A DNA stretch of 64,000 bases from Rhizobium sp. SG_E_25_P2 (GCF_029892285.1 NZ_JARXVM010000003.1:124001-188000), one strand, 5' to 3'. Numbered from the stretch's first letter, positions 9,086 through 17,806 are shown. A program made the numbers and translations. Notes: generated by a model not told the origin, from the sequence alone.

Positions 9086-10181
9086 CGCCCGCCTCCCGCG
9101 CATGCCAGCCGCGGCCGGTTTCATCGAAGAGATGCGCCTTGGCTCCATCGAGCCGGAGCGAGATCAGTTCACCGATCTTGAGCCGGGATTGCCCTTCGGC
9201 TGTGGCGGTCACGACCTGTCCACCGGGCAGTCTGGCGTAAACGAGCGTGCGATCGCCGAGACGCTCCAGCACGTCGACCACGCCATCGACGTCGCCCTGG
9301 CCGGGGCCCGCGACGCCCACGCTTTCGGCGCGGACGCCGAGCGCCGTCTTGCCCGCAGGTGTGGAGGCCGCGTCGATCGCAGTCCTGACCCGAAGTCCGT
9401 CCGCGGCTTGGGCCACGAAGACGCCATCGATTGCTTCGAGCCTCTCGAGATCGATGAAGTTCATGGCCGGGGCGCCGACAAAGCCGGCAACGAAACGCGT
9501 CGCCGGGCGATCATAGATCTCCATCGGCGCGCCGATTTGTTCGATCTTGCGATTGTTCATCACCACGATGCGATCGGCGAGCGTCATCGCTTCGATCTGG
9601 TCATGGGTCACGAAAATCATCGTCGATTTCAGACGCTGATGCAGTTGAGCAAGCTCGATGCGGGTGCGGGTGCGGAGCGCCGCATCGAGATTGGAGAGCG
9701 GTTCGTCAAATAGGAAGGCCTTGGGCTCCTTGACCACCGCGCGGCCAATGGCGACGCGCTGCCGTTGGCCGCCCGAGAGCTGGCCGGGCTTGCGATCAAG
9801 CAGATGGCCGATTTCCAGCATGCGCGCCGCTTCCTGGATGCGGGCCGCGATCACGTCCTTGCCGACCGAGATGTTCTCCAGCCCGAAGGCCATGTTCTGC
9901 CGTACGGTCATATGCGGATAAAGCGCATAGGACTGGAAGACCATCGCGACGCCGCGCTGGCCGGGCGGCAGCGCATCGATCCGCTCGCCATTGATGCGGA
10001 TTTCGCCGTCATCGACGCTTTCGAGGCCAGCAATCATGCGCAGCAGCGTGGACTTGCCGCAGCCCGAAGGGCCCAGGAACACCACGAACTCGTGGGCGGG
10101 AATGGTGAGCGACAATTTGTCGAGCACCGTCAACGCCCCGAAGCGCTTGCTGACGTCCTTGATTTCGATTTCAGCCGTCAC
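9078..10181 (-). CDS. Sugar ABC transporter ATPase, UgpC/MsmK type
   Basis: A 367-residue ATPase. I use the GTG at 10181 because GGAGG lies 6 bases upstream and the sequence [15 protein letters not shown] starts exactly like this family. It has Walker [10 protein letters not shown], signature [14 protein letters not shown], Walker [15 protein letters not shown]-loop THDQ, and the C-terminal OB-fold (TOBE) region from about residue 235. It powers the two CUT1 permeases downstream. The single ATPase type that serves several sugar importers is often shared, but here it is embedded in the operon. Confidence 0.93.
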   Translation of the reverse strand: MTAEIEIKDVSKRFGALTVLDKLSLTIPAHEFVVFLGPSGCGKSTLLRMIAGLESVDDGEIRINGERIDALPPGQRGVAMVFQSYALYPHMTVRQNMAFGLENISVGKDVIAARIQEAARMLEIGHLLDRKPGQLSGGQRQRVAIGRAVVKEPKAFLFDEPLSNLDAALRTRTRIELAQLHQRLKSTMIFVTHDQIEAMTLADRIVVMNNRKIEQIGAPMEIYDRPATRFVAGFVGAPAMNFIDLERLEAIDGVFVAQAADGLRVRTAIDAASTPAGKTALGVRAESVGVAGPGQGDVDGVVDVLERLGDRTLVYARLPGGQVVTATAEGQSRLKIGELISLRLDGAKAHLFDETGRGWHAREAGDG

Positions 10182-10219
10182 CGCAACCTCCTCCCGAGAA
10201 GTCCAGGGGTTTCCACCTC

Positions 10220-11734
10220 TCAAACCTTGATGCGGATCATCTGGTAGGAATAGCCGGCGAAGTCGGCGCTCAGGCGGCTGCCGTCGATGCGAGCCCCCTC
10301 CCCTCTCTTCGGAACGACATTGTCGGGATGGGCGGCGCTGTTGACGGCGCGGAGATCGGCATGCGTCATCACCTGATGATCGACGATGACGGGCGCGGTT
10401 TCACCGAAGCCTTCGATGCTGAATTCGGCCCGGACCGGCGCGTCCGAGCGGTTGACGATGAAGAAGGCGACATGGCCTGTTTCCGTATCATGCACGGCGG
10501 AGACATCGAGGCTCGGCACTTCCCCGACAGCGGAAGCGGAATAGGTCGGGCTATCAACCGAAAGATCCAGCGCCCGGCCGCGCCCATAGAGCGAGGCGAA
10601 GAGATAGGGATAGAAGGTCGTCTGCCGCCAGGCCGCGCCATTGGGCTCGGTCATGATCGGCGCGATGACATTGACGAGCTGCGCCAGGCAGGCGATGCGC
10701 ACCACATTGGAGCGCCGGATAAAGGTGTTGAGGATCAGGCCGACCTGCAGCACATCCTCGAAATTATAGATGTCTTCCAGAAGCGGCGGCGCAAACGGCC
10801 AGCCTTCGGCGCCTCCAAGGATCTTCTTGTCCTGTTCGGCCGAGTGATACCAGACATTCCATTCGTCGAAGGAGATATAGACAGTCTTCGACGAGCGCTT
10901 CTTGGCCTTGATGAAATCGATCACGCCGGCGACCGACACGATATAGTCGTCTAGCTTTTGGCTCTGGGCGAGATAATTGGCGGTGTCGCCGGCCTTGTTG
11001 TCGAAATACATATGCAGCGAGATGTAATCGACCTCGTTATAGGTATGGTCGAGAACCGTCGCTTCCCAGGAGGGATAGGTCGCCATTTTGGCGTTGGAGG
11101 AGCCGCAGACAACGAGCTCCAGCGACTTGTCGAAGGCGCGCATGGCCTTGGCGGTCTCATGGGCCAGTCGTCCATATTCGTCGGCGGTCTTGTGGCCGAT
11201 CTGCCAGGGGCCATCCATTTCATTGCCCAGGCACCAGAGCTTGATGTCGAAGGGTTCTGTGCGTCCGTTCTGGATGCGCATGTCGCTCCAGTAACTGCCG
11301 CCGGGATGGTTGGTGTATTCGAGTAGATTGCGCGCCTCGTCCAGACCGCGGGAACCGAGATTGACGGCCATCATCATCTCGGTGCCGACGGATGAGCACC
11401 AGTCGGCGAATTCATGCAGGCCGACTTCGTTGCTTTCAGAGGTGTGCCAGGCGAGGTCGAGGCGAACAGGGCGCTGTTCTTTCGGGCCGACGCCGTCTTC
11501 CCAATTATAGGCGGAGACGAAATTGCCGCCGGGATAGCGAACGATCGGAACATTGAGCTCGCGGACGAGATCGATCACGTCGCGGCGCATGCCGTGTTCG
11601 TCCGCCGTGGCGTGGCCCGGCTCGTAGATGCCGGTATAGACGGCGCGGCCGAGATGCTCGATGAAGGATCCATACAGGCGCGGATCGATTTCAGATACAA
11701 TGTAACGCGCATGCGCCGTCACGGTCGCCTTCAT
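10220..11734 (-). CDS. abfA: GH51 alpha-L-arabinofuranosidase
   Basis: This 504-residue protein starts MKATVTAHARYIVSEIDPRL, typical of intracellular GH51 enzymes, and has no signal peptide. The acid/base is Glu172 in WCLGNEMDGPW and the nucleophile is Glu291 in ISFDEWNVWYH. It releases L-arabinose from imported arabino-oligosaccharides in the cytoplasm. GGGAGG precedes the ATG. It heads the transport operon: the ATPase starts 38 bp after its stop. Two TGAT-N4-ATCA sites lie in its promoter region, just below the ArsR-type regulator gene. Confidence 0.95.
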   Translation of the reverse strand: MKATVTAHARYIVSEIDPRLYGSFIEHLGRAVYTGIYEPGHATADEHGMRRDVIDLVRELNVPIVRYPGGNFVSAYNWEDGVGPKEQRPVRLDLAWHTSESNEVGLHEFADWCSSVGTEMMMAVNLGSRGLDEARNLLEYTNHPGGSYWSDMRIQNGRTEPFDIKLWCLGNEMDGPWQIGHKTADEYGRLAHETAKAMRAFDKSLELVVCGSSNAKMATYPSWEATVLDHTYNEVDYISLHMYFDNKAGDTANYLAQSQKLDDYIVSVAGVIDFIKAKKRSSKTVYISFDEWNVWYHSAEQDKKILGGAEGWPFAPPLLEDIYNFEDVLQVGLILNTFIRRSNVVRIACLAQLVNVIAPIMTEPNGAAWRQTTFYPYLFASLYGRGRALDLSVDSPTYSASAVGEVPSLDVSAVHDTETGHVAFFIVNRSDAPVRAEFSIEGFGETAPVIVDHQVMTHADLRAVNSAAHPDNVVPKRGEGARIDGSRLSADFAGYSYQMIRIKV

Positions 11735-11762
11735 GCTATCCTCCCATGCATATCATCGCTGA

Positions 11763-11793
11763 TGATTTAAATCATCTTGAGTGATATCAATCA
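11763..11793. promoter_or_regulatory. Two TGAT-N4-ATCA palindromes before abfA
   Basis: TGATTTAAATCA (11763-11774, inside a perfect 16-bp palindrome 11761-11776) and TGATATCAATCA (11782-11793) are centred 19 bp apart, about two helical turns, directly upstream of the arabinofuranosidase gene. A related TGAT-N3-ATCA lies upstream of the ArsR-type regulator. They are candidate operators for that regulator. Confidence 0.5.
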
Positions 11794-11919
11794 TCATTTC
11801 GGCAGGGAGGTCAAGGCTGGGCCGTTCAAAAATATGACTATTGAAGGAGGCGACTTCAGCTTTAAAGGCCTATATCACTGATATCGTTGAATATGTGTCC
11901 ATATCGTGAAATGTGATTT

Positions 11920-12846
11920 TTAAAGCGTCCGGATGCGCAGCACGATGTCCTCGTCGTAATTGCCAAAACCGCGTCCGAAAATGTTGATGCCGCCGGGATG
12001 CCTGGCATCGTCGCGCACGCCGATCCGCACTCGAATCGAGTGGTGATGGAGCAGATCGAGATCGCTGATGGTGACATCCGAAATCTTCACCCCGTCGACA
12101 TAAGCGCCGTCGGCGGACACGCGCCAGTTCTTGAGTTTGCCATATTGCGAGCCCTTCAGCTTCCACCAATCGGGCGTGTAGACGCCGCGCTTGTCGCCGA
12201 AATCGCCGGGTGAGGTCCAGGTGCCGATATCCTTGCCATTGATGGCGACCGTGATGTCGGAAGGCCAGTCGGCGCTGGTGCCGGGCACTTCAGAGCTCAG
12301 CTCCACCGCCAGTTCGAGATCGCGAATCTGCGCGCCGGTCAGCTTGGCGTTGTTGGGAAACTGATATTCGACATGGCCGCGCGTGAACCACAAAAGCCCG
12401 GCATTCATGCGGTCCGGATCGAGAAAGGCGTTGGGCACATCGAGCAGGCCGATAATGCCTTCCGTGGAACAGAGGCCGCAGGGCGCTGTGACTTCGAAAC
12501 CGGTATAAAGGCCGATCGGCATGGAGACTTCGATAACGTCGGTCTTTACCGCCTTATAGGCGCTCTTGAAGACGACCAGCACCTCCTCATAGGTGGGATG
12601 GCAGATCTTCTGGCTGCCCTTGCGCGCTTTATGAGTTTCCGTGCGGATCAAACCACCGTCTTCCAGAACCTGAATGTTGGTGGAAACGGTGGATTGCGGA
12701 AGGTCGAGTTCAGCGGCGATGTCGTTGACATTCATCGGCCCCTTTTCGTGCAACAGTTTCAGCATCTGCACGCGAAGGGGTGAAGCGAGGCCCTTGAGGA
12801 CGCTAGCGCCCTCCTCCGGCTCGATGACGAGGAAATTTCTGCTCAT
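11920..12846 (-). CDS. ArsR-type winged-helix regulator with long C-terminal domain
   Basis: A 308-residue regulator. Residues about 15-85 form an ArsR-like winged helix: LASPLRVQMLKLLHEKGPMN, then DIAAELDLPQSTVSTNIQVL. The remaining 220 residues are far longer than the usual 90-120-residue ArsR protein. They look beta-rich, with an APCGLCSTEG motif and a WWKLKGSQYGKLKNW segment, which suggests an effector-binding beta-sandwich. It lies immediately upstream of and in the same direction as abfA and the sugar importer, so it probably controls them in response to arabinose or an arabinoside. The DNA-binding part is confident; the sensor domain is unassigned. Confidence 0.8.
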   Translation of the reverse strand: MSRNFLVIEPEEGASVLKGLASPLRVQMLKLLHEKGPMNVNDIAAELDLPQSTVSTNIQVLEDGGLIRTETHKARKGSQKICHPTYEEVLVVFKSAYKAVKTDVIEVSMPIGLYTGFEVTAPCGLCSTEGIIGLLDVPNAFLDPDRMNAGLLWFTRGHVEYQFPNNAKLTGAQIRDLELAVELSSEVPGTSADWPSDITVAINGKDIGTWTSPGDFGDKRGVYTPDWWKLKGSQYGKLKNWRVSADGAYVDGVKISDVTISDLDLLHHHSIRVRIGVRDDARHPGGINIFGRGFGNYDEDIVLRIRTL

Positions 12847-12895
12847 GAATGAAGGCGCGCCTGAACGTGTTGAGCGTCTTTCGTATCAGACTATT

Positions 12896-12906
12896 TGATC
12901 TAATCA
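12896..12906. promoter_or_regulatory. TGAT-N3-ATCA palindrome before the ArsR-type gene
   Basis: A perfect palindrome TTTGAT-CTA-ATCAAA spans 12894-12908, about 50 bp above the regulator start. It shares the TGAT...ATCA core of the abfA sites with a spacer shorter by one base, consistent with autoregulation. Confidence 0.4.
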
Positions 12907-12913
12907 AACAATT

Positions 12914-14284
12914 TTAGCGCTCACCCCGCACGACCGCCTCCGCCGAAAGCGCTGTCGCCAGCAGGTCGTCATCGCTATTGGCAAGTCCCGACAGCATCAG
13001 GCCCACGGGCATGCCGGCATCGCCGAAGCCGCAGGGCAGCGAGACGCCGCACCAATCCAGAAAATTGCCGATCAGCGTGTTGCGCAGCGTCTTGCCATTG
13101 GTGGCGAAGAACAGGTCGTCGTCCTGGCGCAGCGGTTCGATCAGCGGCGCGACATGCGGCAGGGTCGGCGTCAGCACCAGTTCGCCCGGCGCCAGCAAAG
13201 CGGCGAATTCCGTCTGCATTGCCTGGCGCCGCTCCACGATATGCAGGTAATCGGGAAGACTGATACGTTCGCCGAGGCGCGCGCGGGCGACGACGCGGGG
13301 ATCCATGCGCGCGGCATCGGGGCCCGAAAGCCTTTCTTTGTGGAGAGCAAAAGCCTCGGCCGTCACCAGCGGGCCTCGCTCGGCCATCAGCGCGAAGATG
13401 TCGGAGATCACCGGAAAAGCCTGACGACGGATGACGGCGCCGGCGCGCGCAAGACGTTCCACGGCCGCTTCAAAGGCCTCCACCACGCCCGTTTCCGCGC
13501 CATCAAAGAACACGGTGTCGGCGATCACGAAGCGTTGGCCAACGAGGGACCGTCTCGAAATCAGCGGCGCCGTGAGATTGCGCATGGCGGCGTCGATCCA
13601 GACGGCGTCCTGCACCGTGCGGCAGAGTGGACCGAGCGCATCCAGGCTCGCAGCCAGCGGAAAGACGCCCTTCATCGAGTAGCGGCCGCGCGTTGCTTTA
13701 TAGCCTACGATGCCGTTGAAGGCTGCGGGGATGCGGATGGAGCCGCCGGTGTCAGTGCCCATCGCGGCCGGCACAAGGCCAGCGGCCACGGCCGCAGCCG
13801 AGCCGGACGAGGAGCCGCCGGTGATGCGATCGTCGTTGCCGGACGCCGGATTGCGCGGCGTGCCAAAATGTGGATTGAGCCCGAGCCCGGAAAAGGCGAA
13901 TTCGCTCATATTGGTCTTGCCGACGCTGACCATGCCGGCGGCGGACAACGCCTTGACGACATCGGCATCGGCGCTCGCTGGCGGTTGACCGGAGAGCACG
14001 ACGGAGCCAGCGGTGGTGGTGACGCCTGTGACATCGAAGAGATCTTTCCAGCCGAAGGGAACGCCATCCAGAAGTCCCAGGGAACGACCGTCGCGGATGC
14101 GGCACGAGGAGGCCTGTGCTTCCGCCCTTGCCCGTTCGGGCGTGAGGCAGATAAAGATCGCTTGGTCTGGATACCTGTCTATGGCATCGAGCGTTTCGTC
14201 GATGAGATCCCGCGGGTCCAGTGCGCCGGTCTGAATCGAGGCCGCTATGCCGGCAATCGACCGGCCCCGTTGTTCGTTGCTCAT
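12914..14284 (-). CDS. Amidase signature family hydrolase
   Basis: A 456-residue cytosolic amidase of the GatA/AtzF group. The Ser-cisSer-Lys triad is visible: Lys in GVPFGWKDLFDVTG, the cis-Ser in ITGGSSSGSAAAVAAGL, and the nucleophile in GTDTGGSIRIPAAFNGIVGYK. GAGGAAG precedes the ATG. It is a single gene with no linked importer and ends only 7 bp from the palindrome above the ArsR-type gene. GatA of the tRNA amidotransferase is unlikely because no gatC or gatB is near. The substrate cannot be named. Confidence 0.9.
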   Translation of the reverse strand: MSNEQRGRSIAGIAASIQTGALDPRDLIDETLDAIDRYPDQAIFICLTPERARAEAQASSCRIRDGRSLGLLDGVPFGWKDLFDVTGVTTTAGSVVLSGQPPASADADVVKALSAAGMVSVGKTNMSEFAFSGLGLNPHFGTPRNPASGNDDRITGGSSSGSAAAVAAGLVPAAMGTDTGGSIRIPAAFNGIVGYKATRGRYSMKGVFPLAASLDALGPLCRTVQDAVWIDAAMRNLTAPLISRRSLVGQRFVIADTVFFDGAETGVVEAFEAAVERLARAGAVIRRQAFPVISDIFALMAERGPLVTAEAFALHKERLSGPDAARMDPRVVARARLGERISLPDYLHIVERRQAMQTEFAALLAPGELVLTPTLPHVAPLIEPLRQDDDLFFATNGKTLRNTLIGNFLDWCGVSLPCGFGDAGMPVGLMLSGLANSDDDLLATALSAEAVVRGER

Positions 14285-14434
14285 CTTAAAGCTTCCTCTT
14301 CATGTCTTTTTACCCGACGAGTATTCAAGTCGGCATGAGAGAGCGTTTCAGATCCAAGGTGTCAAGATTGGGTCGTTGGGAAAACGGTGCGGCGTCGCAG
14401 CTATAAGGGTTGCTCCCCCTCTCACGCATTTCCG

Positions 14435-14893
14435 TCAAAGACTGTCGGCCGCCAGCGAGATACGTGGTTGTGTCTTCACCTCTCGGGTGATCATCGAGGT
14501 CACGAATTTGCGTATGCCCGGTAGGCGACAGATGACGTCCCGGAGCAACCGATCAAGACCCGGCATGTCGGCGGCGGCGATATGCAGCGTATAGTCGGCG
14601 TCTCCCGTTGTGGCGTGGCACCGCAGGATCAGCGGCTGTCGTTGGGCGGCGGCCTCGAACTGGTCGGCAAGTGTGAGATCAACGGAGACGTGGATGAAGG
14701 CTTCGAGCGAAAAGCCAAGCCGCTTTGCGTCCAGCAGAGCGCGATATCCGGTGATGTAGCCTTCCGTTTCCAACGTTTTGACACGCGTCCAGCATGGAGT
14801 TTTTGAGAGGCCTACCAATTCAGCGAGGTCGGCAAAGGACATTCGCGCATCTTTTTCGAGCGCGTGTAGGATTTTACGGTCGATGTGGTCCAT
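14435..14893 (-). CDS. Lrp/AsnC-family transcriptional regulator
   Basis: A 152-residue regulator: helix-turn-helix at about residues 5-50 (MSFADLAELVGLSKTPCWTR), then a RAM effector-binding domain containing CHATTGDADYTLHI and VTSMITREVKTQP. It is divergently transcribed from the tryptophan-dioxygenase-like gene across a 137-bp gap. Lrp proteins bind amino acids or related aromatics, so local control of the neighbouring oxygenase is the simplest reading. The two 10-bp half-sites in the gap support this. Confidence 0.92.
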   Translation of the reverse strand: MDHIDRKILHALEKDARMSFADLAELVGLSKTPCWTRVKTLETEGYITGYRALLDAKRLGFSLEAFIHVSVDLTLADQFEAAAQRQPLILRCHATTGDADYTLHIAAADMPGLDRLLRDVICRLPGIRKFVTSMITREVKTQPRISLAADSL

Positions 14894-14894
14894 G

Positions 14895-14977
14895 GAACAA
14901 TGTCCTGCTCGATCGGAGGGCGCGGCAATATCGGACTGCAGTTTGTCAGACCATGGCGTGAATTCAAGACATTGTTC
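14895..14977. promoter_or_regulatory. Pair of perfect inverted half-sites in the lrp/dioxygenase gap
   Basis: GAACAATGTC at 14895-14904 and its exact reverse complement GACATTGTTC at 14968-14977 are centred 73 bp apart, close to seven helical turns. This fits binding of an Lrp octamer or two dimers on the same DNA face. One half-site abuts the lrp start codon, as expected for autorepression. Confidence 0.5.
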
Positions 14978-15030
14978 GGCGACCGTCGCGATATGGTTGA
15001 GGCTTCAAATGCAAAGCGAGGGACGCCGAA

Positions 15031-15780
15031 ATGAAGACAAAGCGTGAGTATTACGACCTGATCGAACAGCCCCAGATGCTCGACTACGGCGTCTATCTGA
15101 ACTGCGATCGTTTGCTGACTTGCCAGAAACCGCTAGACGACCTCTGTAATGCCGATGAGTTGCAGTTCCAGATTGTTCACCAGGTCGAAGAACTCTGGAT
15201 GAAGCTGATCTGTTACACGCTTGTTGATGTGATCGGTTATCTCAACGAGGCCAACACGCATCGTGTGGTTACGCTGATGGGCCGCGTCCACCGGCTGATG
15301 CGCTTGATGACTGAACAGCTCGACGTGCTCGAAACAATGTCGCCGAAGGAATATCAGGAAATCCGCCTGCAGCTCGGCAACGGATCCGGCCAGGAATCTC
15401 CGGGTTTCAAGCTGTTGCTGCGCATGCCGTATGATCTCTGGGATGCGTTTAAAGCGAGCTATCTCGATGGCAAGGGGCTATCTGTCAAGGATGTCTATGA
15501 CGGCAAATATGATCATGGCGACAGCTATGTGGCGGCCGAGGCGCTGGTCGAGTTCGACGAATTGTTCCAGAAGTTTCGCGCCAACCATGTCTATCTCATT
15601 CAACGGTCGATCGGCCTTGGATCGAAATCGCTGAAGGGGCGGCCGGTCGATATGTTGCAGGCCGGCGCGAGACATCGCTTCTTCCCCGAATTGTGGGATA
15701 TCAGGGCTGAGATGACCGATGCCTGGGGTGCATCTTATGGCGTGGTCCGCGACGCCATTCATGAAAAGTCATCTGCCTAA
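15031..15780 (+). CDS. Tryptophan 2,3-dioxygenase-like haem enzyme, non-canonical
   Basis: A 249-residue cytosolic protein of the TDO fold. It keeps the distal His50 in IVHQVEELWMKL, an Arg at position 112 in YQEIRLQLGNGSG, the expected proximal haem ligand His186 in NHVYLIQRSIG, and a RFFPELWDIRAEM segment. The GTGGS loop that follows the haem ligand in true TDOs, and which contacts the tryptophan amino-acid group, is replaced by SKSLKGRPVDML. SGFQS is likewise changed to SGQES. So the haem site is intact, but the substrate is probably not free tryptophan. No kynurenine-pathway partners are adjacent. A histidine-ligated aromatic oxygenase of the wider family is a good alternative name. Confidence 0.8.
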   Translation: MKTKREYYDLIEQPQMLDYGVYLNCDRLLTCQKPLDDLCNADELQFQIVHQVEELWMKLICYTLVDVIGYLNEANTHRVVTLMGRVHRLMRLMTEQLDVLETMSPKEYQEIRLQLGNGSGQESPGFKLLLRMPYDLWDAFKASYLDGKGLSVKDVYDGKYDHGDSYVAAEALVEFDELFQKFRANHVYLIQRSIGLGSKSLKGRPVDMLQAGARHRFFPELWDIRAEMTDAWGASYGVVRDAIHEKSSA

Positions 15781-16097
15781 GATTGGCGGTTGCGATGTCC
15801 TTCCTTGTAGGTTGGGCAATGCCAGTCGAGTGACGAGGGGACCTGAGGCCATCTGCCGAGATGGTCGTCGCCGACCGTAGCCAGCCGTAAGGAAGGGGAG
15901 CAGATCGGAAAACAAGGGTGAGTTGCTGGCGCCCCGTGATTGGGGCGCTTGGCCACCGGTTCTGCGCCCTCGCCTGATACAAACATTTCTCCCGTATTGC
16001 CGATTGGTGATATTGGGTGGGGCGAAATCCCGTCTTTCCAACGTCGTGCGTCAGGTGGGCCGCTGGAAAGCGGATAGGGCATGAACGGGTCTGTCAT
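15777..16097 (-). CDS. Doubtful proline-rich ORF after the WGR gene
   Basis: An open frame of 106 residues whose ATG overlaps the WGR-protein stop codon (ATGA), a spacing typical of coupled genes here. The product is Pro/Gly/Arg-rich, has no domain that I recognise, and contains the hairpin at 15929-15948. It may be a shadow or a decayed gene. The overlap is the only positive argument. Confidence 0.22.
   Translation of the reverse strand: MTDPFMPYPLSSGPPDARRWKDGISPHPISPIGNTGEMFVSGEGAEPVAKRPNHGAPATHPCFPICSPSLRLATVGDDHLGRWPQVPSSLDWHCPTYKEGHRNRQS
15929..15948. terminator. GC-rich hairpin downstream of the dioxygenase-like gene
   Basis: Perfect 7-bp stem GCGCCCC-GTGATT-GGGGCGC about 150 bp after the stop codon. 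There is no U-tract on either strand, so termination function is tentative. Confidence 0.35.
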
Positions 16098-16357
16098 CGC
16101 TTGTCTTCCTTGGGGATATAGGCGTTGCTCATGTTTGAGAATTTCCGGGCGCGCCATACCTCCATGGCGCTTTTTGCCTCTTTAAGATTTGAATACATAT
16201 CCACCGCCAGCCGCCCGTGCTGGCCGATCCTGCCCCAACGACGTTCAAGCCGTATACCGCCCAGAAGATCATGGGTGATTTCCAGTGCGAAAAAGCGGGC
16301 CATGTTTCGGCCCGGATCCCGTCGTTCGCCATAGAGTTTGATAGTGTCTCTGATCAT
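16094..16357 (-). CDS. Small WGR-domain protein
   Basis: An 87-residue protein consisting of one WGR domain: the motif ERRWGRIGQHGRL with preceding KLYGERRDPGRNMARFFALE and following EAKSAMEVWRARK. WGR domains are nucleic-acid-binding modules known from PARPs, and occur as stand-alone proteins on Rhizobiales replicons. The longer frame to 16393 needs a TTG start, so the ATG at 16357 is used, though no clear ribosome-binding site precedes either. It lies divergent from repA, 249 bp away. Role unknown. Confidence 0.8.
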   Translation of the reverse strand: MIRDTIKLYGERRDPGRNMARFFALEITHDLLGGIRLERRWGRIGQHGRLAVDMYSNLKEAKSAMEVWRARKFSNMSNAYIPKEDKR

Positions 16358-16478
16358 GGCTGGAGTATCGCCGGCGGTTTTCGGTTCGTCCAATCAGGAG
16401 TTTGAATCGGTTGCGCGCTTCGATTCATCTTTGTGATGGATCGCAGTTCAAAAGGCGTCGTTTAGGGGAAAAATCAGT

Positions 16479-16494
16479 GTTGGCCGCGGCCAAC
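16479..16494. other. parS centromere site 1
   Basis: GTTGGCCGCGGCCAAC, a perfect 16-bp palindrome that fits the repABC parS consensus GTT-N4-GC-N4-AAC. It lies upstream of repA. RepB (the ParB homologue) is expected to bind here for partition. Confidence 0.92.
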
Positions 16495-16504
16495 TTTTTG
16501 GCGT

Positions 16505-16563
16505 TTGGCGCCAATTCCGAATCGTGGCATAACCGGTACGGTTTTTAAACGCTAGACGTCTAG
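16505..16563. promoter_or_regulatory. Palindrome cluster upstream of repA
   Basis: Three inverted repeats lie between parS and repA: TTGGCGCCAA (16505-16514), AACCG-GTA-CGGTT (16531-16543) and CTAGACGTCTAG (16552-16563). RepA proteins autorepress repABC transcription by binding palindromes in this position. Which of the three is used cannot be told. Confidence 0.5.
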
Positions 16564-16606
16564 TTTCCGTATCAGGACGCAAACCGTTTTACGAAGGAAA
16601 TTCGAC

Positions 16607-17806
16607 TTGACCGCAAACACCGTCGCAACGACCGATGTTCGTATACAGCGCCAAGCTAAACAGCTTTCGCGCCAATTGAAGCTGTTGTCGGAGCATTTGT
16701 TTCCGCCGCAGTCTCAAAAGCAGCTCCGGACTTTCTCTTCCGGCGACGCCGCGCAGCTGATAGGCGTATCCGATGGCTATCTGCGGCAGTTGTCGCTGGA
16801 TGGAAAAGGCCCTGCTCCCGATGTGAACGGCAGCGGGCGCCGTTCCTATACGCTGTCTCAGATCAACGAACTTAGGCAGCATCTGGCCACGGTCAAGCCT
16901 AAAGACGCGTTGTCGCTTATGCCGCATCGCCGGCCGGGTGACAAACTGCAGACAATCGCGGTGACCAATTTCAAGGGCGGCTCGGCCAAGACAACGACGA
17001 CGCTTTACCTCGCGCAGTTCCTGGCCCTGAGCGGCTATCGCGTGCTTGCCGTCGACCTTGATCCGCAGGCGTCGCTGTCGTCCATGCTCGGCGTCCAACC
17101 TGAGTTCGATCTCGGTGAAGGCGACACTCTTTATGGCGCGATCCGTTACGATGACCAACGGCGCAGCCTGAAGGATGTGGTGCGCAAAACCTATTTCGAC
17201 GGCCTCGATTTGGTTGCCGGCAATCTCGAACTGATGGAGTTCGAGCATGAGACGCCGCGGGCGCTGGCTGAGCGCCGCAATACTCAGAGCGAACCGTTTT
17301 TCCGGCGCGTTGGCGCAGCGATCGCCGAGGTCGAAGCCGATTACGATATCGTCGTCATCGATTGCCCGCCGCAACTGGGTTATCTGACGCTGGGCGCGGT
17401 TTGCGCGTCGACTGCGATGCTGATTACAATTCATCCGCAAATGGTGGATGTTGCCTCGATGTCCCAGTTTCTCCTGATGACCTCGGATCTGCTTGCCGTG
17501 GTGCGCAGGGCAGGCGGGGATCTCTCGCATGACTTCATCAAATATGTCGTGACACGCCACGAACCCTTTGATGGGCCGCAGTCACAAATTGTCGCTTTGT
17601 TGCGGAGTCTTTTCTCCGACGACGTTCTGACGGCGACGATATTGAAGTCGACGGCAATATCGGATGCCGGTCTGTCCAAGCAGACGCTATACGAGATCGA
17701 GCGCGGTCAGGTTCGGAAGTCAACTTATGACAGGGCGCTTGAATCCATCAACGCCGCCAATGCGGAAGTCCTGGCCAATATCCTCAAGGTTTGGGGGCGC
17801 AAATGA
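16607..17806 (+). CDS. repA: Plasmid partition ATPase RepA
   Basis: This 399-residue ParA-type protein starts at TTG 16607, with GAAGGAA 7 bases upstream. The N-terminus (RQLKLLSEHLFPP) is characteristic of RepA. An N-terminal HTH-like region (about 40-95, GDAAQLIGVSDGYLRQL) precedes the deviant Walker A NFKGGSAKTTTT (Lys123-Thr132) and the motif VVIDCPPQLGYLTLGAV. It segregates the replicon with RepB and parS and represses its own operon. Its stop overlaps the repB start (ATGA). Confidence 0.97.
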   Translation: MTANTVATTDVRIQRQAKQLSRQLKLLSEHLFPPQSQKQLRTFSSGDAAQLIGVSDGYLRQLSLDGKGPAPDVNGSGRRSYTLSQINELRQHLATVKPKDALSLMPHRRPGDKLQTIAVTNFKGGSAKTTTTLYLAQFLALSGYRVLAVDLDPQASLSSMLGVQPEFDLGEGDTLYGAIRYDDQRRSLKDVVRKTYFDGLDLVAGNLELMEFEHETPRALAERRNTQSEPFFRRVGAAIAEVEADYDIVVIDCPPQLGYLTLGAVCASTAMLITIHPQMVDVASMSQFLLMTSDLLAVVRRAGGDLSHDFIKYVVTRHEPFDGPQSQIVALLRSLFSDDVLTATILKSTAISDAGLSKQTLYEIERGQVRKSTYDRALESINAANAEVLANILKVWGRK

